A DNA stretch of 64,000 nucleotides from Xanthobacter dioxanivorans (GTDB taxonomy: Bacteria > Pseudomonadota > Alphaproteobacteria > Rhizobiales > Xanthobacteraceae): the NCBI RefSeq assembly GCF_016807805.1, contig NZ_CP063362.1:3514501-3578500 (forward strand), written 5' to 3'. The notes below the pieces were generated by a model. The model had not been told where the DNA came from, made no database searches, and saw nothing but the letters and a program-made list of their open reading frames with translations. Positions 11,040-19,872 of this stretch are shown here, piece after piece. The translations under genes were made by a program, and so were the position numbers. The first letter of the stretch is position 1, and each line of letters begins with the position of its first letter.

Positions 11040-11890
11040 GCGTTCCGACCCCCGCGTTCTTCGGCCCAGCGCTGCAGGCGGTTGATGATGAGCAGCAGCA
11101 CGAAGGAGGCGAGCAGCATCACCGTGGCGATGGCGGTCGCATCCGCGTAGCGGAACTCCTCGAGGCGGATGACGATGAGCAGCGGGGCGATCTCCGACAC
11201 GCCGGGCAGGTTGCCGGCGATGAAGATGACGGAGCCGTATTCGCCCACCGCGCGGGCAAAGGCGAGGGCGAAGCCGGTGAGCAGCGCCGGCCAGACCGAG
11301 GGCAGCACCACCCGGGTGAGCGTCTGCAGGCGGCTGGCGCCGAGGCTGGCGGCGGCATCCTCCAGCTCCTTGTCGAGGTCGGCCAGCACCGGCTGCACCG
11401 TGCGCACCACGAAGGGCAGGCCGATGAAGACGAGCGCCACCAGGATGCCGAGGGGCGTGAACGACACCTGGATGCCGAGCGGCGCCAGCAGGGAGCCGAT
11501 CCAGCCGTTCTCCGCATAGAGCGCCGTCAGCGCGATGCCGGCCACCGCCGTGGGCAGGGCGAAGGGGATGTCGATGATGGCATCCGCCACCTTCTTGAGC
11601 GGAAACTCGTAGCGCACCAGCACCCACACCACGATGGAGCCGAACACCACGTTGACCAGGGCGGCGGCGAGCGACAGGCCGAACGACACCTGGAGCGCGT
11701 GCAGCGTGCGCGGCGCGGTGACGATGGCGATGAAGCGCTCGAAGGTGAGCTCGCTGGTCTTGATGAACAGCGCCGAGAGCGGCAGCAGCACGATGAGGCC
11801 GAGCCAGGTGAGGGTCAGGCCGAGCGCAATGCCGAAGCCGGGGATGACGCTCGGCTGGCGAAAGGCGAGGCGGGGTGGTGAGGCGCTCAT
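11036..11890 (-). CDS. cysT: Sulfate ABC transporter permease CysT
   Basis: 284 residues and six hydrophobic spans. The EAA loop is [20 protein letters not shown], and the sulfate-permease sequence [18 protein letters not shown] is clear at ~residue 210. Partner of CysW in the sulfate/thiosulfate channel. ATG 11890 is taken; an in-frame start 54 bp upstream is less likely because the extra residues are not permease-like. Neither has a strong Shine–Dalgarno sequence, so CysT translation may be weak or coupled. A strong hairpin (11947–11976) separates it from sbp. Confidence 0.94.
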   Translation of the reverse strand: MSASPPRLAFRQPSVIPGFGIALGLTLTWLGLIVLLPLSALFIKTSELTFERFIAIVTAPRTLHALQVSFGLSLAAALVNVVFGSIVVWVLVRYEFPLKKVADAIIDIPFALPTAVAGIALTALYAENGWIGSLLAPLGIQVSFTPLGILVALVFIGLPFVVRTVQPVLADLDKELEDAAASLGASRLQTLTRVVLPSVWPALLTGFALAFARAVGEYGSVIFIAGNLPGVSEIAPLLIVIRLEEFRYADATAIATVMLLASFVLLLIINRLQRWAEERGGRNA

Positions 11891-11946
11891 GGGGACGTTC
11901 TTATAGGCTCTGGCGGGTCTTGCGTCTCGGGGCCCCGACAGCACAA

Positions 11947-11976
11947 CCGCCCCCCGGCGAGAGCACCGGGAGGCGG
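11947..11976 (-). terminator. Intercistronic hairpin between sbp and cysT
   Basis: An 11-bp GC-rich stem (CCGCCTCCCGG / CCGGGGGGCGG on the minus strand, one G·T pair) with an 8-nt loop. It lacks a T-run. Its position between the binding-protein gene and the permease genes suggests partial termination or 3'-end protection that would keep sbp mRNA in excess. Confidence 0.5.
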
Positions 11977-12007
11977 CTGCGGTTGAGGGTGCGGCGAAAG
12001 CCGCGGT

Positions 12008-13027
12008 TCAGTTGCCGGTGATCTGGTCGAACACGCCACCGTCGCCGAAATGGGTCTTCTGAGCCTTCTGCCAGCCGCCGAACACCTGGTCGATGGTGAA
12101 CAGCTGCACCGGGGCGAACTTGTCCTTGTACCTGGCCGCGACCTGCTCGTCGCGCGGGCGGTAGTAGTTCTTGGCCGCGATCTCCTGGCCTTCCGGCGTG
12201 TAGAGGAACTGGAGGTAGGCCTCGGCGACGGCGCGGGTGCCCTTCTTGTCCACCACCTTGTCCACCACGGCGACGGGCGGCTCGGCGAGGATGGAGAGGG
12301 ACGGGGTGATGATGTCGAACTTGTCCGGGCCGAGCTCGTTCACCGAGAGGTAAGCCTCGTTCTCCCAGGCGATCAGCACGTCGCCGATGCCGCGCTCCAC
12401 GAAGGTAACGGTGGAGCCGCGGGCACCGGTGTCGAGGACAGGGGCATTCTTGAACAGCGCCTTGACGAAGTCTTTCGCCTTGGCCTCGTCGCCGCCGTTC
12501 TTTTTCAGCGCGTAGCCCCAGGCGGCAAGATAGTTCCAGCGGGCGCCGCCGGAGGTCTTCGGGTTGGGAGTGACGATCTTGATGCCGGGCTTGACCAGGT
12601 CGTCCCAGTCCTTGATGCCCTTCGGGTTGCCCTTGCGCACCAGGAACACGATGGTCGAGGTATAGGGCGCGGAATTGTCCGGCAGCCGCTTCTGCCAGTC
12701 CTTGGCAAGGATGCCCTTCTCGGCGATGGCGTCGATGTCATAGGCGAGGGCGAGCGTCACCACGTCCGCGTCCAGGCCGTCGATGACCGAGCGGGCCTGC
12801 TTGCCCGAGCCGCCGTGAGACTGGTTGACCTTGAGCGTGTCGCCTGGGTGGCTCTTGGCCCATTCCGCGCCGAACGCTTTGTTGACGGCCACGTAGAGCT
12901 CGCGGGTGGGGTCATAGGACACGTTCAGGAGCACAGTCTCGGCGGCGAGCGCTGCTCCGGCCGAGAGGACGAGCGCGGCAACGGCGGCGCCGAGCCCGGT
13001 GCCCAGGAAGGTGCGGCGAGACGGCAT
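12008..13027 (-). CDS. sbp: Sulfate-binding periplasmic protein
   Basis: 339 residues. The signal peptide [20 protein letters not shown] ends near AALAAE and has a twin-arginine-like SRRTFL. The mature part has the sulfate-binding hallmarks [31 protein letters not shown], and [18 protein letters not shown] in the middle. It captures sulfate (possibly thiosulfate) in the periplasm for CysTWA. A good GGAGG lies 7 nt before ATG 13027. It has its own AT-rich promoter region between itself and cysH. Confidence 0.95.
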   Translation of the reverse strand: MPSRRTFLGTGLGAAVAALVLSAGAALAAETVLLNVSYDPTRELYVAVNKAFGAEWAKSHPGDTLKVNQSHGGSGKQARSVIDGLDADVVTLALAYDIDAIAEKGILAKDWQKRLPDNSAPYTSTIVFLVRKGNPKGIKDWDDLVKPGIKIVTPNPKTSGGARWNYLAAWGYALKKNGGDEAKAKDFVKALFKNAPVLDTGARGSTVTFVERGIGDVLIAWENEAYLSVNELGPDKFDIITPSLSILAEPPVAVVDKVVDKKGTRAVAEAYLQFLYTPEGQEIAAKNYYRPRDEQVAARYKDKFAPVQLFTIDQVFGGWQKAQKTHFGDGGVFDQITGN

Positions 13028-13099
13028 GTAAACCTCCGGCGAAAAGGGTCCGGCAAACGGATCATTCGTTCGATGTAGCGAACGATGCCACCGGCCTCA

Positions 13100-13142
13100 T
13101 CCGGGTGTCAATACGTAATATCACCAATTCTATGGAATTAAG
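13100..13142 (-). promoter_or_regulatory. AT-rich promoter/operator region of sbp
   Basis: A short AT-rich island about 75–115 bp before sbp. It contains the inverted repeat AATTC-TATG-GAATT (13126–13139). The minus-strand upstream region of DUF2849–cysI carries a related CCAAATTCTACCAAT. This could be the site of a shared sulfur regulator; regulator identity is inference. Confidence 0.4.
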
Positions 13143-13853
13143 TTAAATCCCATCGCCGAAATGGATACCACACTCCGTCTTGGCCTTGCCGCGCCAGCGG
13201 CCGGCGCGCGGATCCTCGCCCGGCTGGACGCGGGTGGTGCAGGGCATGCAGCCGATGGAGGCAAAGCCGTGCTTCTCCAGCGGATGGCGCGGCAGATGGT
13301 GGGCCTCCATGTAGGCAAGGAGGTCGTCGCGCCCGAATGCGGCCAGGGGATTGAACTTCACCCGCGTCCCGTCCAGCTCGACGAAGGGAATGGCGGTGCG
13401 CGTGGTCGCCTGGTAGCGCTTGCGCCCGTTGATCCACGCCGCATAGGGCGCCAGCGCCCGGGCCAGCGGTTCCACCTTGCGCACGGCGCAGCAGGCGTCC
13501 GGATTCTCCGACCACAGGGCCCGCTCCGCATCCCGCGCCGCCAGGGCGATCGGGTCCGGGCTGAAGGTCTGCACGTTGGTCAGGCCGAGGCTCTCCGCCA
13601 GCGTGTCGCGGTAGGTGAGCGTCTCCTCGAACAGGTGGCCGGTGTCGAGGAAGAGCACCGGTGTCGCCTTGTCCACCTGCGAGATCATGTGCAGCAGCAC
13701 CGCCGATTCCGTGCCGAAGGACGATACGGCGGCGACACGGCCGGGGAAGGCGTCGAGCGCCGCGGCGATGATCTCCAGGGGCGGGGCAGCCTGCAGCCGG
13801 GCGTCGAGCGCCGGCACGTCGATCAGGGGGAGGGTGCGTTCAATGGCATTCAT
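13143..13853 (-). CDS. cysH: Adenylyl-sulfate (APS) reductase, 4Fe–4S type
   Basis: 236 residues. PAPS-reductase-like fold: SSFGTESAVLL P-loop, LFLDTGHLFEETL, and the C-terminal redox motif KTECGIHFG (Cys 228). The pairs Cys121–Cys122 (DACCAVRK) and Cys202–Cys205 (IGCMPC) are the ligands of the [4Fe–4S] cluster that marks the APS-using, assimilatory subgroup. It reduces activated sulfate to sulfite for CysI. The ATG follows the DUF934 stop by 3 nt, so it is the last gene of the DUF2849–cysI–DUF934–cysH operon. Confidence 0.95.
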   Translation of the reverse strand: MNAIERTLPLIDVPALDARLQAAPPLEIIAAALDAFPGRVAAVSSFGTESAVLLHMISQVDKATPVLFLDTGHLFEETLTYRDTLAESLGLTNVQTFSPDPIALAARDAERALWSENPDACCAVRKVEPLARALAPYAAWINGRKRYQATTRTAIPFVELDGTRVKFNPLAAFGRDDLLAYMEAHHLPRHPLEKHGFASIGCMPCTTRVQPGEDPRAGRWRGKAKTECGIHFGDGI

Positions 13854-13856
13854 GGG

Positions 13857-14360
13857 TCACCCCTGCGCCGCAAGTTCGGCGCGTCGCGCGTCGCGGACCG
13901 TGGCCCGCCCGTCGCCCGTGGGCTGGTAGAAGACGGAATAGGTGGCGACCGCCTTGCCGAAGGCCGCGGCGTCCGCCTCCTTCTCCAACGAGAAGGCATC
14001 GAAGCCGGCGCGCACCATGAACAGCACCTGGTCGCGCAGCACGTTGCCCACCGCGCGCAGCTCGCCCTTGAAGCCGAAGCGCTCGCGCAGGAGCCGCGCC
14101 TGGCTGTAGGCGCGTCCGTCGCGGAACTTCGGGAAGGTGAGGGCGATCAGCGACAGGCGCGAGAGGAAGGGCTGGAGCTCCGCCACGTCCCGGTTGTTCG
14201 GCCAGGCGACGCCGAGGTCGCCGTTGCGGGCGGACAAGGCGGGGCCCTCCGACAGCAGCCGTTCGGCGGAGACGATCACCGGCCCGTCGGGCAGGGCTTC
14301 GCCATCGGCGATGGAGACGAAGGCGTCGGCGGCGGGCGCGCCGTTCTTAACGAGAGGCAT
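13857..14360 (-). CDS. DUF934 protein of the sulfite reductase cluster
   Basis: 167 residues, matching the DUF934 family: GVAWPNNRDVAELQPFL, FPKFRDGRAYSQARLLRERFGFKGELRAVG (the conserved core is split here as FPKFRDGRAYSQARLL and FGFKGELRAVG), then DQVLFMVRAGFDAFSL. The family is nearly always encoded beside ferredoxin-type sulfite reductases in proteobacteria and is thought to assist them; no biochemical role is established. The start overlaps the end of cysI by 14 nt. Confidence 0.9.
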   Translation of the reverse strand: MPLVKNGAPAADAFVSIADGEALPDGPVIVSAERLLSEGPALSARNGDLGVAWPNNRDVAELQPFLSRLSLIALTFPKFRDGRAYSQARLLRERFGFKGELRAVGNVLRDQVLFMVRAGFDAFSLEKEADAAAFGKAVATYSVFYQPTGDGRATVRDARRAELAAQG

Positions 14361-16002
14361 AGGCGCGCTCCTTGAAGGGCTCGAGGCCGAGGCGCTCGAC
14401 GGCGGCGATGAAGGTCTCGGCGGGGGAGGTGCGCAGGTCGAGATAGGTGTCGACCAGGCGTTCCACCACGTCCACGATCTCGCTCTCGGGAACGGCGGGG
14501 CCCAGCAGCTCGCCGATGCGCGCCTTGGAATTGCCCTTGCCGCCGAGGGTGATCTGGAAGAACTCCTCGTCCTTCTTCTCGACCCCGAGAATGCCGATAT
14601 GGCCCACATGGTGGTGGCCGCAGGCATTGATGCAGCCGGAAATGTTGAGGTGCAGCCGGCCGATGTCGGCGATGCGGGCGTCATCCGCGAAGCGTTCGGT
14701 GAGCTTCTGCGCGATGGGGATCGAGCGGGCGTTGGCCAGCGAGCAGTAGTCGAGGCCCGGGCAAGCGATGATGTCGGTCACCAGGCCCACATTCGGGGTG
14801 GCGACGCCGATGGCCTTCAGCTTCGCCCACAGGGCGGGCAGATCCTTCTGCCGCACATGGGGGAAGGTGAGGTTCTGCTCGTGGGCGACACGGATCTCGC
14901 CGTGGGCGTACTGGTCCGCGAGGTCGGCGATGGCGTCCATCTGGTCGGCGGTCGCGTCCCCGGGCGGTCCGCCCACCGGCTTCAGCGACAAGGTCACGAT
15001 GGCATGGCCCGCGACCTTGTGCGGGGCGACGGAATTGGCGTGCCAGCGGGCGAAGGCGGGGTCGGTGGCGAGCGCCTGCGCCAGCACCGCCGGCGTGTCC
15101 TCCAGCGCCTCGAAGGCGGGGTTCACGAACCGGTCGCGGATGGCATCGAGAGCTGCGTCGTCGAGCGTCAGGGCGCCGTCGCGGATCTCGGCCCACTCGG
15201 CCTCCACCAGGCGGGCGAATTCCTCGGTGCCGAGCTCGTGCACCTGGATCTTGATGCGCGCCTTGTAGATGTTGTCGCGCCGCCCGCCGAGGTTGTAGGT
15301 GCGCAGGATGGCTTCGAGATAAGAGAGCAGGTGCTCCTTCGGCAGGAAGTCGCGGATGGTCTTGCCGATATAGGGCGAGCGGCCGAGCCCGCCGCCCACC
15401 ATCACCTCGAAGCCGGTCTCCCCGTCCCGCTGGCGCAGGCGCAGGCCCACGTCATGGACGCGGATGGCGGCGCGGTCGTGCTTGGCCGCGGTGATGGCGA
15501 TCTTGAACTTGCGCGGCAGGTAGGCGAATTCCGGATGCAGCGTGGACCACTGCCGGATTACCTCGGCATAAAGGCGCGGGTCCTCCAGCTCGTCCTGCGC
15601 CGCGCCCGCCCACGGATCGGTGGTGGTGTTGCGGATGCAGTTGCCGGAGGTCTGGAGGCCGTGGATGCCCACGGCGGCGAGGTCGGCCATGGCGTCGGGC
15701 AGTTCGGCGAGCTTGATCCAGTTGAACTGGATGTTCTGCCGCGTGGTGAAATGGCCGTAGCCCCGGTCGTACTTGCGGGCCACGGCGGCGAGCGCGCGCA
15801 GCTGCGTCGAGGACAGGGTGCCGTAGGGAATGCACACGCGCAGCATGTAGGCGTGCAACTGCAGGTACACGCCATTCATGAGGCGGAGGGGCTTGAACTC
15901 CTCCTCGTTCAGCTCGCCCGAGAGGCGGCGCGCCACCTGATCGCGGAACTCGGCGACGCGCTCCTGGAGGAAGGTGCGATCGAACTCGTCGTAGACATAC
16001 AT
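14347..16002 (-). CDS. cysI: Sulfite reductase hemoprotein (siroheme, 4Fe–4S)
   Basis: 551 residues. Two ferredoxin-like half domains plus siroheme domains. The cluster/siroheme ligands are CPGLDYC (Cys ~414/420) and GCINAC (Cys ~457/461) followed by GHHHVGHIGILG. GYGHFTTRQNIQFNW in the N-terminal half is the typical siroheme-binding arginine region. It makes sulfide from sulfite by six-electron reduction. The start ATG 16002 gives MYVYDEFDRTFL, as in relatives; the longer frame upstream overlaps DUF2849. The gene order with DUF2849 before and DUF934–cysH after is the alphaproteobacterial assimilatory cluster. Confidence 0.94.
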   Translation of the reverse strand: MYVYDEFDRTFLQERVAEFRDQVARRLSGELNEEEFKPLRLMNGVYLQLHAYMLRVCIPYGTLSSTQLRALAAVARKYDRGYGHFTTRQNIQFNWIKLAELPDAMADLAAVGIHGLQTSGNCIRNTTTDPWAGAAQDELEDPRLYAEVIRQWSTLHPEFAYLPRKFKIAITAAKHDRAAIRVHDVGLRLRQRDGETGFEVMVGGGLGRSPYIGKTIRDFLPKEHLLSYLEAILRTYNLGGRRDNIYKARIKIQVHELGTEEFARLVEAEWAEIRDGALTLDDAALDAIRDRFVNPAFEALEDTPAVLAQALATDPAFARWHANSVAPHKVAGHAIVTLSLKPVGGPPGDATADQMDAIADLADQYAHGEIRVAHEQNLTFPHVRQKDLPALWAKLKAIGVATPNVGLVTDIIACPGLDYCSLANARSIPIAQKLTERFADDARIADIGRLHLNISGCINACGHHHVGHIGILGVEKKDEEFFQITLGGKGNSKARIGELLGPAVPESEIVDVVERLVDTYLDLRTSPAETFIAAVERLGLEPFKERAYASR

Positions 16003-16055
16003 CGGGGTCGGACTTTCGATATCGGATGTGCGCGCGTCGGACGGGCCTTGTGGCC

Positions 16056-16370
16056 TCAGGCGGCGCCGGGCAGGGAAACGGTGGGGCCGCCGACGCGGAT
16101 GCGCTCGCGCAGGTTGGCGGGCGCGGGCGTGCCATTCGCCGCGATGTCCACGCGCGCGGGGTAGGCGCCCACCGCGGTGTTTTCGTCGGCATGGGCCACG
16201 TCCAGCAGAGCGTCCACCGCCTCGCTCGAGCCGGCCACCGCCGCCTCGCCGATGGTCTCTGTCCACCGGCCGTCGGCGGTGAGCCACACCACCACCCCGT
16301 CCGCGAGTCGGTTGGCGGTGACGACGGTGGGGCCCGTGATTTTCAGCTTGCGCTGCAGGGGAGAGGTCAT
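16056..16370 (-). CDS. DUF2849 protein, first gene of the sulfite reductase operon
   Basis: 104 residues. DUF2849 features: KITGPTVVTANRLADGVVVW at the N-terminus, then WTETIGEAAVAGSSE and IRVGGPTVSLPG. Function unknown; the family sits upstream of cysI in many Hyphomicrobiales, often right after cysG. No cysG lies here, so siroheme must be made from a gene elsewhere. The ATG is at 16370; an in-frame start 36 nt upstream is not favoured. Confidence 0.88.
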   Translation of the reverse strand: MTSPLQRKLKITGPTVVTANRLADGVVVWLTADGRWTETIGEAAVAGSSEAVDALLDVAHADENTAVGAYPARVDIAANGTPAPANLRERIRVGGPTVSLPGAA

Positions 16371-16409
16371 GGGTCTGCGGCTCCGCGCTCCAATTTCCCA
16401 TCTCACATC

Positions 16410-16530
16410 GGGCGAGCGCTAATTATTACAAGTCCTATGTGTCTTAAACTAAATCACCGAATAAAAATGCGCAATATGAAAATAACCGCGACACACAAAT
16501 GTAAAATCTATCAGATTGGTAGAATTTGGC
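16410..16530 (-). promoter_or_regulatory. AT-rich promoter region of the cysI operon
   Basis: A sharp drop in GC content relative to the flanks lies between divergent DUF2849–cysI and the enoyl-CoA hydratase gene. It holds the imperfect 15-bp palindrome CTATCAGATTGGTAG (16508–16522) and, on the minus strand, CCAAATTCTACCAAT, similar to the inverted repeat before sbp. Likely promoter plus operator for the sulfur genes; exact -35/-10 not assigned. Confidence 0.45.
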
Positions 16531-16651
16531 GAAAAGCCCCGCGCGCCACCGCATGCGCCGCGACCGGCGACTTGTGAGGACCGGCGCGCTTTGGCAGCTT
16601 GGCGGCCCTGCCGGCCGCATTCCGCGCCGTTGGCCAATCCGAGGAACGCCG

Positions 16652-17452
16652 ATGACCGCCGCCACCGACGAGACCCCCATCCTGCTCGACATTGCCGATG
16701 GCATCGCGCGCATCCGCTTCAACCGGCCGCAGGTGCTCAACGCCATCCACGAGGGGGCGGTGGTGGCGCTGAAGGCCGCGGTGGACAAGGTGGCGAAGGA
16801 CGAGAGCGTCCGGGTGGTGGTGCTCTCCGGCGAGGGGCGGGCCTTCCTCGCCGGCGGCGACGTGGCGCGCTTCCACGAGGCGGGGCGGGACGCGCCGAAG
16901 GTGGTGAACGCCATCATCGACCCGTTCCACCACGCCATCCTGTCGCTTTCCGCCATGTCCGCGCCGGTCATCGCCAGCCTGCACGGGGCGGTGGCGGGGG
17001 CGGGGGTCTCGGTGGCGCTGGCGGCGGACCTCGCCATCGCCGCCGACGACATGAAGATGACCCTGGCCTACACCCGCATCGGCACCTCGCCGGACGGCTC
17101 CTCCACCTTCTCCCTGCCGCGCGTGGTGGGGCTGCGCAAGGCCATGGAGATCGCGCTCCTGTCCGACACCATCGACGCTCCCGAAGCCCTGCGCCTCGGT
17201 CTCGTCAACAAGGTGGTGCCGGCCGCCGACCTCGCCGCGGAAACCGACGCCCTGGCCCGGCGCCTCGCCGCCGGGCCAACGCTGGCCTATGGCCGCATCA
17301 AGCACCTCTTGCGCTCGTCCTTCAGCCACAGCCTGTCCGACCAGCTCCATGCCGAGCGCGATGCCTTCGTGGCCAGTGCCGGCACCAGGGATTTCCACGA
17401 GGGTGCCGCCGCCTTTGTGGAGAAGCGCGCGCCGCGATTCGAGGGGAACTGA
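16652..17452 (+). CDS. Enoyl-CoA hydratase/isomerase family protein
   Basis: 266 residues with a crotonase fold: oxyanion-hole motifs GRAFLAGGDVARF and SLHGAVAGAGVSVALAADL, then TRIGTSPDGSSTFSLPRVVG. The Glu pair of classical hydratases is not fully kept (the second position is in GTSPDGSS), so isomerase or another crotonase reaction is possible. Start ATG 16652 has GAGGAACGCCG in front; the upstream extension is Arg-rich and unlikely. It precedes the Liv-type transporter by 130 bp, but a functional link is not evident. Confidence 0.87.
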   Translation: MTAATDETPILLDIADGIARIRFNRPQVLNAIHEGAVVALKAAVDKVAKDESVRVVVLSGEGRAFLAGGDVARFHEAGRDAPKVVNAIIDPFHHAILSLSAMSAPVIASLHGAVAGAGVSVALAADLAIAADDMKMTLAYTRIGTSPDGSSTFSLPRVVGLRKAMEIALLSDTIDAPEALRLGLVNKVVPAADLAAETDALARRLAAGPTLAYGRIKHLLRSSFSHSLSDQLHAERDAFVASAGTRDFHEGAAAFVEKRAPRFEGN

Positions 17453-17583
17453 GCCGTCCATTCCTGCGGAGGTGGCCGGGGGAGGTGCGCCTGCGCCTTT
17501 TCCCGGCGGCCTCCACCTTGTGCGCGGCTTGAGCCTCTGCAAGGGTGCCGGCACGTCATGACCATCGTGGGGACCATCCGGCC

Positions 17584-18756
17584 ATGCAGCTCAAGGGACT
17601 TCTCGCCGCAACCGCTCTCGCAGGCACGTTCGCCCTCGCCGGCGCGGCCGCCGCCGATCCGGTGAAGGTGGGACTCGTTTCCACTTTGTCCGGCCCGTCC
17701 GCCGTGCTCGGCCAGCACATGCGCGACGGCTTCCTGCTGGCGGTGAAGGAGCTCGGCGGCAAGCTTGGCGGGCAGGAGACCGAGGTGGTCGTGGTCGATG
17801 ACGAGCTCAAGCCCGACATCGCGGTGCAGAAGGTGAAGGGCCTCCTGGAGCGCGACAAGGTGGACTTCGTCGCCGGCGTCGTCTTCTCCAACGTCATGGG
17901 CGCGGTGGCCAAGCCGGTGACGGCGAGCGAGACCTTCCTCATCTCCGGCAACGCGGGGCCGTCCACCATCGCCGGGGCGGGGTGCAATCCCTTCTTCTTT
18001 TCGGCCTCCTACCAGAACGACCAGAACCACGAGGTGCTCGGCCAGTATGCCCAGTCCAAGGGCTACAAGAAGGTTGTGCTGATGGCCCCGAACTACCAGG
18101 CTGGCAAGGATTCGCTCGCCGGCTTCAAGCGCTATTACAAGGGCGAGGTGGCGGACGAGATCTACACCCAGCTCGGCCAGCTCGATTTCTCCGCCGAGCT
18201 CGCCAAGATCGCGGCGGCGAAGCCCGACGCCGTCTTCACCTTCATGCCCGGCGGCATGGGCGTGAACCTGGTGAAGCAGTACCGTCAGGCCGGCCTTGCC
18301 GAGACGACGCCCTTCCTCTCCGCCTTCACCGTGGACGAGACCACGCTTCCGGCCACCGGCGAGGCGGCGCTGGGCTTCTATTCCGGCGCGGCCTGGGCGC
18401 CGAACCTCGACGTGCCCGCCAACAAGACCTTCGTTGCCGCCTTCGAGAAGGAATACGGCTACATCCCCGCCCTCTACGCGGCGCAGGGCTATGACGCGGC
18501 CAAGCTGATCGACAGCGCGCTCAAGGCCACCGGCGGCAAGACCGCCGACAAGGCGGCGCTGCGGGCGGCGCTGAAGAAGGCGGACTTTTCCAGCGTGCGC
18601 GGCGACTTCAAGTTCAACACCAACCAGTTTCCCATCCAGAACTTCTACCTGGTGAAGGTGGGCAAGCGCGGCGACGGCAAGGTGGAGACCATGGTGGCGG
18701 AGAAGATCTTCTCCAACTATGGCGACGCCTATGCGGAAAAGTGCGACATGAAGTGA
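17584..18756 (+). CDS. Branched-chain amino acid type ABC transporter substrate-binding protein
   Basis: 390 residues. Signal peptide MQLKGLLAATALAGTFALAG with cleavage near AAAADP. Mature part is a type I periplasmic binding fold (Peripla_BP_6): VKVGLVSTLSGPSAVLGQHM, DELKPDIAVQKVKGLLE, FLISGNAGPSTIAG, PNYQAGKDSLAGFKRYY. It feeds the LivHMGF-like proteins that follow. Relatives bind amino acids, amides or aromatic acids; the ligand here is unknown. A ~195-bp spacer holding a dispersed repeat separates it from the permease gene. Confidence 0.9.
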   Translation: MQLKGLLAATALAGTFALAGAAAADPVKVGLVSTLSGPSAVLGQHMRDGFLLAVKELGGKLGGQETEVVVVDDELKPDIAVQKVKGLLERDKVDFVAGVVFSNVMGAVAKPVTASETFLISGNAGPSTIAGAGCNPFFFSASYQNDQNHEVLGQYAQSKGYKKVVLMAPNYQAGKDSLAGFKRYYKGEVADEIYTQLGQLDFSAELAKIAAAKPDAVFTFMPGGMGVNLVKQYRQAGLAETTPFLSAFTVDETTLPATGEAALGFYSGAAWAPNLDVPANKTFVAAFEKEYGYIPALYAAQGYDAAKLIDSALKATGGKTADKAALRAALKKADFSSVRGDFKFNTNQFPIQNFYLVKVGKRGDGKVETMVAEKIFSNYGDAYAEKCDMK

Positions 18757-18787
18757 ATCGCCCTCGCGCCCCGGCCGACTGAAGCTT

Positions 18788-18930
18788 AAGCGGAAGCAGA
18801 GCCGGGGCCCAGCGCAAGGCTACGCCGTAGGCGGCGTGACCTGAGACCGCGACGGGGCTTTGCCGGCTTCGCCGACTTTTCCCCTGGATCCCGGATCGGC
18901 GCTCCACCTGCGGTGTCGCTTGTCCGGGGC
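18788..18930 (+). repeat. Dispersed intergenic repeat, copy A
   Basis: One of three related elements in this window (others at 22241–22381, inverted, and 44838–44982). Shared ends are AGCCGGGGCCCAGCG on the left and GGATCGGCGCTCC...CGCTTGTCCGGGG on the right, with inner complementary parts. It lies between the binding-protein gene and the permease genes. Confidence 0.7.
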
Positions 18931-18951
18931 GCCACCTCTCCTTTGCGATCC

Positions 18952-19872
18952 ATGACCCTCACCCTCCTCCTCGTCCAGATCCTCAACGGTCTGCAGCTCG
19001 GCATCCTGCTGTTCCTGGTGGCGGCAGGGCTGACGCTGGTGTTCGGGGTGATGGACGTGATCAACCTCGCCCACGGCGTGCAGTACATGCTGGGCGCCTA
19101 TCTCATGGTCACCGCCACCGCGCTCACCGGCAGCTTCTGGCTCGGCCTGCCGCTGGCCCTCGCCGCCGCGCTGGCGCTGGGGCTGGTGCTGGAACGGCTC
19201 GTCATCCGTCCGCTCTACGGGCGGGACCACCTGGAACAGGTGCTCGCCACCTTCGGCATCATCCTGTTCGTCAACGAAGCGGTGAAGATGACGTGGGGCT
19301 CGGCGCCCCTCGCCATCCCCATGCCGGAGGCGCTCTCGGGTTCCGTGCGGATCATGGACGGGCTCAATTATCCGGTCTACCGGCTGGTGCTGATCGGCGC
19401 CGGCCTGCTGGTGGCGGGGCTGCTCTATGTGCTCGTCACCCGCACCCGCACCGGCATGCTGCTGCGGGCGGGGGCCACCAACGCGCCCATGGTCTCGGCG
19501 CTGGGGGTGGACATCGCCGGGCTGTTTGCCCGCATCTTCGCCTTCGGCGCCATGCTGGCGGCCTTCGCCGGCGCCATGGCCGGGCCCATCCTCTCGGTGG
19601 AGCCGGGCATGGGCGACGGGTTGCTCATCCTCGCCTTCGTGGTCATCGTCATCGGCGGCATCGGGTCCATCCGCGGGGCGTTCGTGGCGGCGCTCATGGT
19701 GGGCCTCATCGACACGCTGGGCCGCTCCTTCCTCACCGACATCCTGAAGCTGGTGATGTCGGCCAGCGCCGCCAGCGCGGCGGGGCCGGCGCTCGCCTCC
19801 ATGAGCGTCTACCTGCTGATGGCGCTGGTGCTGTTCTTCCGCCCGCGCGGCCTGTTCCCGGCGCCGGCATGA
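18952..19872 (+). CDS. livH: Branched-chain amino acid type ABC permease (LivH-like)
   Basis: 306 residues, about eight membrane spans. LivH family motifs: QILNGLQLGILLFLVAAGLT, FGVMDVINLAHGVQYMLGAY and VFVIVIGGIGSIRGA (as AFVVIVIGGIGSIRGAFVAA). Forms the translocation pore with the next gene. The ATG at 18952 starts MTLTLLLVQIL; the frame is open for 39 nt more. Its stop overlaps the livM start (ATGA). Confidence 0.92.
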   Translation: MTLTLLLVQILNGLQLGILLFLVAAGLTLVFGVMDVINLAHGVQYMLGAYLMVTATALTGSFWLGLPLALAAALALGLVLERLVIRPLYGRDHLEQVLATFGIILFVNEAVKMTWGSAPLAIPMPEALSGSVRIMDGLNYPVYRLVLIGAGLLVAGLLYVLVTRTRTGMLLRAGATNAPMVSALGVDIAGLFARIFAFGAMLAAFAGAMAGPILSVEPGMGDGLLILAFVVIVIGGIGSIRGAFVAALMVGLIDTLGRSFLTDILKLVMSASAASAAGPALASMSVYLLMALVLFFRPRGLFPAPA

